From: Eulemur rufifrons
Lineage: Eukaryota > Chordata > Mammalia > Primates > Lemuridae
Direction of reading: 5' to 3'
Assembly: GCF_041146395.1 (NCBI RefSeq)
Contig: NC_090986.1
Location: 48,396,001 to 48,460,000 of the forward strand
DNA length: 64,000 nt
Shown here one piece after another: positions 46,261 through 55,440 of the stretch; within the stretch, counting starts at the first letter, position 1, and each line of letters opens with the position of its first letter. Made by a program: the position numbers and the translations under genes. The notes beneath the pieces are model-generated. The model ran no database searches. It had not been told where the DNA came from and saw nothing but the letters and a program-made list of their open reading frames with translations.

Positions 46261-46760
46261 TGTCCATTGAAAAATCCACACTCTAAAATAATTTAAGGTC
46301 TATTGTGAGTCAAAAGTGTGCTATCATAGCCCAGGGGGACAAGTTCTCAAGAGGTCTTGAGAAAAGGGACCCGAAACAGCCAAGTTATAGTTTGGTTTTA
46401 TACATTCATAGGGACAGGAATTACAGGTAAAATCATAAATTAGTACACAGAAGAAATACATTGGTTCGGCTCAAAAAGATGGGACATCTCAAAGCAGGAC
46501 CTTACAAGTCATGGGTAAGTTTTAGGGAATCTTTAGTAGGCATTTGGTTGAAAGACTTAAGTTTTGTTTAAAGACCTGAAGTCAGTGGAAAGGAATGTTT
46601 GAGTTAAGAAAAGAGGGTCTTCTATCTCTCATGTGATGCTATACTGGAATCAGGTTGGGAAGTAAACCACATTGTATCGAGTTAGTAAAACCCATTTAGT
46701 GAGATTTGATCATTTGTAGGCATGACTCACCAGGTCTCCTAGAAAGAAATTTGGGCAACA
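46261..46760 (-). mobile_element. Second ERV1-type LTR, antisense, different family
   Basis: It begins TGTCCATTGAAAAATCCACA. On the minus strand it carries GAGCCGAACCAATGTATTTC, a TATA box in TGTATAAAACC (46396-46402), and a decayed poly(A) signal (AATAGACC) near its end, the usual U3-R-U5 layout of a class I LTR. The sequence differs from the LTR at 45609-46203, so these are two separate insertions about 57 bases apart. The U3 start near 46760 (GGGCAACA) is uncertain. No retroviral genes are visible. Confidence 0.72.
46396..46402 (-). promoter_or_regulatory. TATA box of the second LTR
   Basis: TATAAAA on the minus strand, within TGTATAAAACC and about 30 bases downstream of a CAATG-type element. 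This is a plausible relic LTR promoter directed toward lower coordinates. Confidence 0.55.
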
Positions 46761-49511
46761 GAAAAAAGGTCAGAGTTCAGTCCTTATATGGAAAAAGTGA
46801 GATTATAATCCCACCAGGAATGACTCCTTTTCTCTTCTATGTATAGAAGATCTACCACCGTTCATTAGTGACATGATAATTTATAAACTTAATGTATTCC
46901 CAGATATCAGGGCTCTGCTCAGAAATACAAAATAGAAAGTATAGTTGCTACAGATAATGAAATATGTCTGCTTGCGTATCTTTCTGTTTCTTGAGTGGTT
47001 AAGAAAACTAAGAAGCTGCTACCCAGAGGAATGTATTTGATTAAAAAAATCAATAAGATGATATATCCGAATCTATCCCCTAACTCACTTTCCCCACCAC
47101 TTCACAGAATTGGAGCAATGCAACTGTCCTATTTTTTCACCAACTTCTAATGTACATAGTTAGGTAAAAAGCCTCTCAGTGAGAGTGAACTTTGCTTTAT
47201 TGAATGTGCCTGTTTCTCAGAATGCAATAGTACAATGGCAGAAAAAGACAGTTTCTGTATGTTGACTCCTGTACTGCTGAATGCTTTAATTCCAGAACCA
47301 GAAAGTGTCTATTCTCTTTGTAGTAGTGATCAGAGGGCAAAACTCATTTTTCACCATGGAGTAATGGCAAGGAGTTTTAGATGCAGGGAACTAAGATCTC
47401 CAGGGAACAGCACACTTTATGTATGTTATTAACAGGATTCACAAGTATCTCTCCCCTGCTTCAGTTGCTTCCTTGAAAACACAAAAGGCTCATTTACCAG
47501 CACCCATAGGCAAAAGAATCAGAGAACCAATCAGTCAATACAAATACTTCCCCCTGAGGCTCCTTCGTGACCTTGAGAAGAGTGATGAATGATTTAAAGG
47601 ATGGAATAGACAGAAGTTTCATGATAAACCAAAAAAATTGTGTTCTGCTGCACAATGAAGAGATATAAAATGGAGAAAGCTAGATATATGTTTAGTTTAA
47701 ATAAGACACAATAAATTCTATAACTGCTTTGTACAGTCTTGGCCCCGATCAGAGGTACTCAGCCTGCACAGTAATCAGGACTTTCTCTATAAACCTCAGC
47801 CTGTTACAGTTCTTACCACATTTACTTTCTCAATATGATAGTACTTTACAGCTATCTACTCGATTATGGCCAGAATTCCTAGCAGTTATTGATAACCAAA
47901 CCATAGACTTTATATCTCAACCAGCACAGGCAGGAGGAAGGCAATCAGCACAGTGAATTTCCTAGCCTGGATATATCTTCCTGAAACTTGAAGATGATGA
48001 CTCAGTTCTACAATTGAGCTTGTGATTCTCACTGTGGCAAAACTTCTTATGTCATTTTTATTTTTAGCTCTTTGGCACAATTATAGAAAATGATTGTAGA
48101 AAAATCACAGCTTCTGTAAGGAGGAGCCCTGCCTGCTTTTAAGAGGTTCTAAACGTTGGGGAAACTCACATACATTGTGCAGTACATTTCTGGGTGGAGA
48201 AAGGCAGATAAAAATTTGTTTACGAAAGGAAGAGAAGCAAAATTGCAAGACAGTTTATCTTTCCCATTCTCCACCCTCTTCTTTTGAACCCTGCCTTCTG
48301 TTCCCTTTGCCTCAGCTGTTATCAGAAGTGCCAACTCTTCTAAGACCTGCCTTTCAAACATCACTGGCCTGTGATTCATGAGTCCATTTGCTGAGTGTGT
48401 AGCAGAGCTAAGATCGGTGAACAGTGAACATATAGGTGATGAGAATGACGATTTGGAGTAGTTGGTCTCCCATTTCCCTTTTACTGAGATGCAAGTGAGC
48501 AAAATGAATTAGCATAATAGCCAGAGGTGTTTGCAAGCTGAGTTCAGTAAAACCATGTCAGAGTAATTTGATATATCATAGAGTAACTTTTCAAAAAATC
48601 ACAAAATATGGGTCCAAACTTTCAGGACACTACCTATATAGCAATAAGTCATCATTAACCACGTTATGTATATGATTGCTCCTTGACTTAAAAACGATAT
48701 AACTTTAGGGCTTACAACAATAGACTTTTTAGATATTATGCAGAAAAATAACGTTAATATTTCTCAAGTAGGTTTTTTTTTTTTTAGTAGTTTTAGCAAT
48801 ATGGGTATGCTTTAACTTCTAAGCCAGTGTCTAGTTTATTTTCAATACCAGGGATAGTGTAAAATAGAGATATGAATGGAAGATCTAGGTAACATTGTAT
48901 AACACAACTCGTACGTAATTGTCACTTCTGAGAGTATATTATAAATGAGTCCATTAGTACTAATATAACTAATACTTCTGTACAGCAGTAGCTGGTACTA
49001 CTGGTATTTTTGGTAATTTCGTATCATGATTGAGTGCATGTTATTTATGAGAGCACTCTATACTTGCAAATCAGTATATTCCTTATTTGAAAGTTTCAAA
49101 ATGCTTTTACTAACATCTCTCTATTATATAATACAAATATTCTCATGCTTCCTTTCCTACTTTATGTTTGTTAAAAAATGTCTGCCATAGAAAATAGAAT
49201 ATAGCAATTTTTTTCCAGGGCAGAAAGCACATCTCTGTTTTTAATGCATGAGCAGGCGTTTTGGTTCATTAAGCCTAGTGGCACTGATAATAAACTAAAG
49301 AGGAATGAAAGGAAGAGGAGCTGAAATACCATCATCCCACTAATGATACTGAAGCTGCTCAGCTTTACTGGGAGACTGCCCAGACATTCCCTAATAGAAG
49401 GCATGATCCAGGATGTGAACTTGGTGTTGTGGTGCCAAAATTGCAAATCCAGGAAAAAAAAAAAGGCATTGCTAAAAGATTGTCTGGAATAATTTAAGGG
49501 AGTGTCTAGAA
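46761..49511. other. Unannotated sequence, partly less AT-rich
   Basis: No repeat family is recognised. The stretch 47060-47600 and the stretch 48130-48440 are closer to average base composition than the rest. The latter holds overlapping frames on both strands (117 codons on the minus strand at 48149-48502; 68 on the plus) without recognisable domains. A T run lies at 48773-48784. Confidence 0.5.
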
Positions 49512-49515
49512 GTAT

Positions 49516-49535
49516 GGTATGTGTGTGTGTGTGTT
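49516..49535. repeat. Short (TG)n microsatellite
   Basis: TATGTGTGTGTGTGTGTTAC is followed 30 bases later by a (GA)n patch (GAGAAAGAGAGAGAGAGC, 49562-49579). Confidence 0.9.
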
Positions 49536-49998
49536 ACTATATGTGTGGTGGGTGAATTACAGAGAAAGAGAGAGAGAGCACAAAAGGATAGAAATTGGAA
49601 TCACAAAAATAATGTGAGTGAGGAATATTCTGTTATTTTAAGACTTGTGTCAAGTAAGGACAGCAATTCTATTACTAGGATATATGGATCTCAGGATGCA
49701 TGAATTACAGAGTATCTAGATAGCTCTGTGTCACTTTTGGATCTGAAGCACTTAGCTCCTGAATGTTAAATAATTTCTGATAAATGTAATTTTTTTTGAA
49801 AAAAAGGGAACAAAAGGCATGGCTTTTCAAATATCCAGACATTTCCACATGTATCATAGTGCTATTAGGTATTTAGCGACAGTTATAATAATTAACATTA
49901 TTATTCCTTTCATAAATGAATATTATTGTTCCCAGTTCACCCCTGCAAATGAGGGAGTATATAGAAATGTGCTCTTTGAAACTGGAAGGAAGAAAACA
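49536..49998. other. No recognised feature
   Basis: Includes the GA-rich patch just after the TG repeat. Frames of 60-71 codons carry no recognisable domain. Confidence 0.5.
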
Positions 49999-50044
49999 GA
50001 TTCTCTGTTCAGATTGGGCTCATGCCCAGTTTGAACAGAGAATC
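49999..50044 (+). other. Hairpin with a fully paired 21-bp RNA stem; candidate small-RNA precursor
   Basis: Arm 1 (49999-50019, starting GATTCTCTGTTCAG) pairs with arm 2 (50024-50044, ending TGAACAGAGAATC) around a four-base loop TCAT. In DNA 19 of 21 positions are complementary; the other two are G:T and T:G, which are G:U wobbles in plus-strand RNA. Read as plus-strand RNA the stem is therefore unbroken, whereas minus-strand RNA would carry two A:C mismatches. It is shorter than a usual microRNA precursor. It does not match a transposon that I know. Confidence 0.6.
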
Positions 50045-50358
50045 ACTCAGCTGTGGATGGCAGCTTTCGTGGCCTCTGGCTAACACAAACTCCTCAGTGG
50101 CTTTTCAAAGCCACTTAGAATCAAGTTCCAGCAGGCTCGAAGTAGAAGCTGCAGCTGCAGACGCTGAGGAACACCTATGCGCTCCTAGCCTCATGCGCAC
50201 AGGCTCCTTTCTCGGTTTAATTCTGCTTTTGTGCAGGAGGTTGGGGGGGAGGTAGAAAAGGGATGTTTGTCTCACCCAATTTTCCCCTCCTTTTTCACAA
50301 GCCCTCAGAGTGAGATAAACCTTTTGGAAATTGGTCAGGTGTACTCTGAAAAACTCAG
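50045..50358 (+). other. CpG-containing, GC-richer segment ending in a good splice donor; candidate exon or enhancer
   Basis: The segment has at least six CpGs within about 150 bases (for example TTTCGTGG, GCTCGAAG, GACGCTG, ATGCGCTC, ATGCGCAC, CTCGG), against a CpG-poor background outside the Alus. It ends with CTCAG at 50358 followed by GTAAGAG, a close match to the 5' splice-site consensus. CAGCTGCAG and CAGCTG E-box-like motifs are present. A 9-bp inverted repeat lies at 50096-50115. Overlapping frames on both strands (77 and 97 codons) show no recognisable domain. No repeat family is recognised. It may be a noncoding exon, promoter-proximal segment or conserved element. Confidence 0.35.
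50096..50115. repeat. 9-bp inverted repeat
   Basis: AGTGGCTTT (50096-50104) and AAAGCCACT (50107-50115) are exact reverse complements with a two-base spacer TC, about 50 bases after the larger hairpin. Confidence 0.95.
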
Positions 50359-51062
50359 GTAAGAGATTGGGCTCAGTGACCTCTTTGCCCTTTAACAAAC
50401 ACAGAGAAACACAGAAATCCCTTTTATAAGTTTAATGGTCCAACAAAGGCAAATGAATCAACAGAACAAAAGCAGTAAGAAAGCTGGGTTTGATCATTGT
50501 ACCTGACAGCTTGCTGAGCATTTAAGCATGGTGTGGAAATCGATCAATGGTTAAAGCTGAGGGGACTTCCCTAAGGAGGAAAAATGGTATTAACAATTCT
50601 TACAATACCAAGAGGTTCCTATAGGGGTAGGACATGGAACATATGGAAGAAATGGAAAAAAATCCAGCAGAGATGTCCTTAAATAGAAATGAGAGAAATG
50701 AGTTTTTAGATAAATAAAACAGTTTTATGAGAAGGAAGGATAAGCTGTTTCTGGGTCCAAGGTGTTTACAGCCCAGCAGAAATCTCCATTTACTATCAGT
50801 GTTATCACAATTTCTCCAGTTTATTTCAATTTTTACTCTTACATGCTTCAAAATAAATATAGAGGAGAAATTAAGTATTCTTACCAACTAGGGGGTTAAA
50901 AGCCTTTTATTAAACTGAAAATATCTTAGAGTTTAGTATCACCTAGTGAATTAGAATATTAGCTAATTTGGTGATATAAATGCATAATCCCAATTTTTAC
51001 TTTAACTTTTTCACCTTTTCTCACCAGTTTCCCATCTATTCAATGGTAAGCCCAGGAAGTTC
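50359..51062. other. No recognised feature
   Basis: A 95-codon minus-strand frame (50600-50887) has no recognisable domain. Confidence 0.5.
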
Positions 51063-51340
51063 ATATTTATTTATTTATTTGTAAAAGCTTAGGGGTACAT
51101 GTACAGTTTTGTTACATGGATACATTGAGTAGTGGTGAAGTCTGGGCTTTTAGTATATCTATAACATGAATAACATATATTGTATCCATTAAATAATTTT
51201 TCATGATCCATACCCTTGCCACCTCCCTACCCTTCTGGGTCTCTGATGTCTATCATTCCACACTCTATGTTCATGTGTATATGTTATTTAGCTCCCACTT
51301 AGAAGTGAGAATGTGGTATTTGACTTTCTGTTAGTTTGTA
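51063..51340 (-). mobile_element. L1 3'-UTR fragment, antisense
   Basis: TATTTATTTATTTATTTGTA leads into AGGGGTACATGTACAGTTTT, GTTACATGGATACATTG, TTCTGGGTCTCTGATGTCTA and CCCACTTAGAAGTGAGAATG, matching the reverse complement of a primate-age L1 3' UTR in order. 5'-truncated, about 280 bp. Confidence 0.96.
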
Positions 51341-52599
51341 CTTTTAAAAGATAGCCAGTAAAGGAAAATTCTTGGAGTTTAATGAAAGAAAAATCTTGAA
51401 GATACTATATAATATAAATTATTATTTTATATTATCATGACTCAAAAGCAAGTACATTAAATACAGACTGTCCCAGTTAATTAAACATACTATTTTAATA
51501 TTCAATTTAGCATATGTATACTAGTATATTGATCATCTACCTCTGCACACAGATATTTTCCTAGGTACTCTGGAGGTATACATTTATCAAGTTCCGAACT
51601 TCAACACACACATTTCCTAGGGCTTAATACAGACCCTACATACACATCTTTATTTCAACCTACTTTGGACTGTATGCTGTAATAGAGTACATAAGGTGAA
51701 TGAAAAATAGAGGATGAGATTGATTCAGGCTGATATATCAAAGAATGTCTCATGGAAGGGGTGAGATTTAAACAGGATATGAGAAATTATCAGGAGAACT
51801 GTCAAAAGTTTAGAGAGCTTCTCAGGAACTAATTTTGGGGTAAAATAGTCTAAGCAAATAAGGTAGCCAAAGTAAGGGGCAAGGACTGGAAATATTTAGA
51901 GTATATTGTAGTATAGAGAATGCACTATCAGGATAGATTAATCAAATTTTATTGCTGGTATGATTTGTAAACCAGAAATAATATTCTGATGCTAAAGATT
52001 TATTGAGATAAGCAACAATAGAATAAAAAAATAAAAATTTAAAAATATATTTTTGAGAGAAACAGCATGTAACTTGGCATATTTCTTGTAATTCACAAAA
52101 CTTAACATAAAAGAATTTTCCCTTTTATGCAGTAATGTTTTGGAAAATGCGAAAGAAGGGGAAAAAGAGAAGATAAATCATTTTTATCAATTAAATTGAT
52201 GTGATATATCCACTTTATATTCTTTTCTCCTTCAAGGGCATCCCTTCTTTTTGAATACCTAAAAATGTTGTAAACTTGATCAGTCTACAAAAGCTTTTAT
52301 TTTATAGTTACTCTGGTCAACTACCAATATTACATTAGTTAATAAAAATATGACAATGCAGGAGAGTCGGTCTAGCTTTAAGATCCTTTACTATGCTATT
52401 TTTCCTTTTATCTTCCTCTCCTTCAAAATGAACACACCACCACTAACACACTCTTGCAACATACATCCACAGAAAACCAGCCCAACTAACTAGATTCTGT
52501 CAGTACTCCTAATACTTTGCGTTGCCTGGTGAGTGCAGGACATTATGTGCACACAAAGCAAGAGTCAGAGGCAAGGATAAAATACGTAACAGTGATGTG
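51341..52599. other. AT-rich sequence, no recognised feature
   Basis: No gene or confident repeat is visible. Confidence 0.5.
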
Positions 52600-52849
52600 T
52601 TACTTACTAGATTGTAGATGCTGTGAGGACACAAGGAAGCAAGTGGATTCTGATAGAGGCCAAGTTGAAGAACCAGTAGTGGGTGATATTTAAGATCTAT
52701 CTTGAGTGACGACTAGGAATTCAGTAGGTAAACGATTAGGAGCAAGGACCCTGGAGGTGGAGGGACCAGCAGGTTGGAGAGGACGGAGTTCAGTATAAGG
52801 ATGCAGTGGTGTAGGGGAGGAGTGGGCCATCTGGAGAGGCTGGAAGAGC
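52600..52849 (+). mobile_element. Probable L2 LINE fragment
   Basis: A G/A-rich run with TCTATCTTGAGTGACGACTA, GTAGGTAAACGATTAGGAGC, GGACCAGCAGGTTGGAGAGG and ATGCAGTGGTGTAGGGGAGG resembles the L2 segment between the TGAGCTGAGTCTTGAAGGATG and TGGGAGCC-type blocks. Decayed; the order is plausible but not exact. Confidence 0.5.
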
Positions 52850-53132
52850 ATTTCTCAAACCATGCCCAACAAGATGGTGTTCTGGGGAAAAACAGCAGCA
52901 ACAAAATAGGCACACAAAACACCTTGCCATAACAAAGGCAAATATTTTAACTCCAGGTTTCTTTCCTGGAGAACTTTTTTAACTCTTTTAATAGGCTAGT
53001 GTATTTCATTATTCTCTCATAAGATGAATCATTACAGGAAAATCAGTTGTGCCTTAGACCACTATCTCAAGAGGCATTTAGTGTGACTGGTATTTTATGG
53101 AACACAACATGGGAAAGACTGAGTTAGAATAT
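52850..53132. mobile_element. Possible hAT-type non-autonomous DNA transposon
   Basis: The left end GCATTTCTCAAACCATG and the reverse complement of the right end (CAGTCTTTCCCATGTTGTG) both resemble the CAGTGnTTCTCAAnC terminus of Charlie-group elements, and both sides continue with GTGTTC plus TGG or CCA nearby. Length about 280 bp. Family not assigned. Confidence 0.4.
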
Positions 53133-53234
53133 CCTCATTCAATAAGTAGAACGTTCTTTTGTTAGAGGAAGAGAGATGCAGGTATTCTAGATTTACTGGA
53201 TACTTGAAACTGGGACATATTCTTTTAAACACAC

Positions 53235-53740
53235 ACACACATGCTGATTATACATCTGACAATATACCCATGACATTGTAAGCATAATAAGAAGATGAGT
53301 TAAAACACAGTCTAAGTCTCTATGTAACTTACAGTCGTGTTCAGGTTTTACAAAGGAGCTAAAGGTTTATTTTCACTTCTGGAAATGACTAAACATTCAT
53401 AGAGCAGGTGGCATTTGATCAGAGCCTTAGAGGTGATGTACAGGTACATAAAGGGATTTCTAGGCAGAAGAAAGAGCATAAATCAAAGTCTGTCCAGGGC
53501 TTCAGGGGATGGTGAGGAGCCCTGGCTCGACTGGATGTGTGCAGCATGTGTTAGAAATTAAAGATGAGAAAAGTGAGAAAAAGCATTTAATCTTATCTAG
53601 ATACTGAAGGACATTGAATGTCATGATAAGGAGTTTGAAAGTTATTTTCTAGGCAGTGTGAAGGTATAAGTTTGTGAATTGTGACATCATAAAAAGAAGG
53701 AACTTTGAGGACTTCATGAGGTCAGTATTATTTATCTTCA
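53235..53740 (+). mobile_element. L2 LINE fragment, long
   Basis: CTAAGTCTCTATGTAACTTA then CAGTC (stop of the first block), GTGGCATTTGATCAGAGCCT, TAGAGGTGATG, GGACATTGAATGTCATGATA, AGGAGTTTGAAAGTTATTTT and AATTGTGACATCAT match L2 in order (GACATTTGAGCTGGGCCTT...CTTGAATGCCAGGCTAAGGAGTTTGGACTTTAT...GTGACATGAT). A short (CA)n lies just left at 53228-53241. Confidence 0.88.
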
Positions 53741-53974
53741 ATTAAGATAATGTGGGAAGATAGACCTTATGCATTGAAGTATTTTGTTGATGACAGTTTA
53801 GTTTTATGGGTTTTTTATATATATATATTTAATGCTCTCCACCTATAAAGGGACTTCTTTCCCATTAATTTGTGTCACAGTAAAAAAGTAGTTGCTGAAA
53901 CCTTGAATTTAAACTAAGAAAAAATTTCCATTGAGTATCTGAAATGTTAAATACATTTTCATGGCATACAGAAT
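53741..53974. other. No recognised feature
   Basis: AT-rich spacer containing a TATATATATATATTT patch near 53817-53830. Confidence 0.5.
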
Positions 53975-54330
53975 TAAACAGATGTTTATCAAGTGCTAGT
54001 CTGGTTGGGGGGAAGTCATACCTACGTACATGACATTTTGAGGGCCATTATGTACTATATTATATGGAATTAAAATGTAAATAAAATAGGTTTGAGTACA
54101 GAAAGAGGAATGCAGGTTGCTCAGTGCCAAAAAAGAAAATGGAAACAGAGCCAAGTCTTGATGGATGAGAAAAATTTGGAAAGGTAGAGAGGAAGCATTA
54201 AGTTAATCTGGAAGGAGAAAGCATGGGCAAAACTGTGGCATCAAGGTTTGTTGCATTATTCACCCCGCATTTGGGAGGAATAGGCAGGATTCTGACATGA
54301 CAGATACTGTTTGTGGAGTAGATGAGCATT
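53975..54330 (+). mobile_element. L2 LINE fragment
   Basis: GATGTTTATCAAGTGCTAGT, then AGAGCCAAGTCTTGATGGAT, AGGTAGAGAGGAAGCATTAA and GAAAGCATGGGCAAAACTGT, then GGCATCAAGG match L2 (TTTATTGAGTGCTA...GAGCTGAGTCTTGAAGGATG...AGGnAGAGAGGGGAAG...AGCATGGGCAAAGGC). It repeats the L2 region present in the previous piece, so it is a separate insertion. Confidence 0.8.
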
Positions 54331-54374
54331 AAGGAAATATGAGGCACATAATGATAACCAAGAGTTTCAATTTA

Positions 54375-54465
54375 GAGAAGAGTAGAATATTTTTATTTTT
54401 TTAATTTTTTTTTTAATTTCAGCATATTATAGCAGTACAAATGTATCGGTGATATATCATCTCTG
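54375..54465 (-). mobile_element. Very short L1 3' tail, antisense
   Basis: A T-rich tail (54388-54416) is followed by ATTTCAGCATATTATAGCAG then TACAAATGTATCGGTGATAT, matching the reverse complement of an L1 3' end common in lemur genomes (TTTCAGCATATTATGGGGGTACAAATGTTTAGG). About 70 bp of body, heavily 5'-truncated. Confidence 0.65.
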
Positions 54466-55237
54466 GTATTTTTAGATTTATAAAAACATTAATCAGAGTT
54501 TCTACATGGCACATGAGGTAAATGTTAGTTTCATAAATGATTACATTGCCACCAAGAAAATTTCTGAGAAACCAATGTTTCATGAAAATGGAAATATACT
54601 TAATTTTGAATTGGGTGCCTTGGCTCCCTAGCCCAAATAGGCAATGAAGCAGTAAGTTATGTTTTAGACAAACATAAATTTGCTTTTAAGAGTAGATTCT
54701 ACAGCATACTGATTTAATAGTTTATATATAAAATACTATGACTACTAAATTAACACAACGTGAATTTTTAAATCATTGCTTAAGGTTATCTTAGATAAAT
54801 CTATAAAGTTCTCCTGCTGTACCCACCAGTAACATTGGAGACATTTCCTTCCTCATATTCCACACGTACAGTTATTTCTTTCCATTTGCCTCATTTTTAT
54901 GGTTATGAATTGAAGTATATACATAACTTAGATATTTATAGAAGGCATTGGAAATAATTCTGGAGTTATAGAACTAGAATTCTGGAAAACTTATATTACC
55001 TTCCCATGCCTTGTACAAGAACTCATTTTTAGATGATTATTATTATTTTCTTTTGTAAAATATCTTCAAATAATATCCTTCAGAATCACATATTGCTATA
55101 TATCCGCTACTAATATAAACACTTCTCTAAATTACAAATCAAAACTGCAAACTATGGTATTCTACTAATAGTTTAATTAGCTACATTTGATAGTTATTAT
55201 AATACATAAATGACCTAACTACTACTAGTTGGCAACC
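54466..55237. other. AT-rich sequence, no recognised feature
   Basis: No gene or repeat that I can support. Confidence 0.5.
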
Positions 55238-55440
55238 TATTATTGTCAGGCATGTCTAAAATACTTTATGTGAATTATTTCACTTAAAACTCAAAAAATA
55301 TTACTATCCTCCATTTTTCCAGAGGAGATTATGGAGATGTAGAAAGGTGTAGCAATTTTCCCGGGGTCACACAACAGGGTTGGTGTTGGGATCCGAATTG
55401 TGACCCTAAAGTACACCATTGTCACCACAACATCACACTC
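55238..55440 (-). mobile_element. MIR SINE, antisense
   Basis: GTCAGGCATGTCTAAAATAC, ATTATTTCACTTAAAACTCA, TTACTATCCTCCATTTTTCC, AGAGGAGATTATGGAGATG, CCCGGGGTCACACAACAGGG and TTGGGATCCGAATTGTGACC follow the MIR reverse complement over nearly its whole length. Confidence 0.93.

Noticed and set aside
45609..46760. Intact endogenous provirus
   Set aside because: Only LTR-like sequence is seen; no gag, pol or env frame lies between or beside the LTRs.
48149..48502. 117-codon open frame, minus strand
   Set aside because: No recognisable domain or splice context; kept only as a composition oddity.
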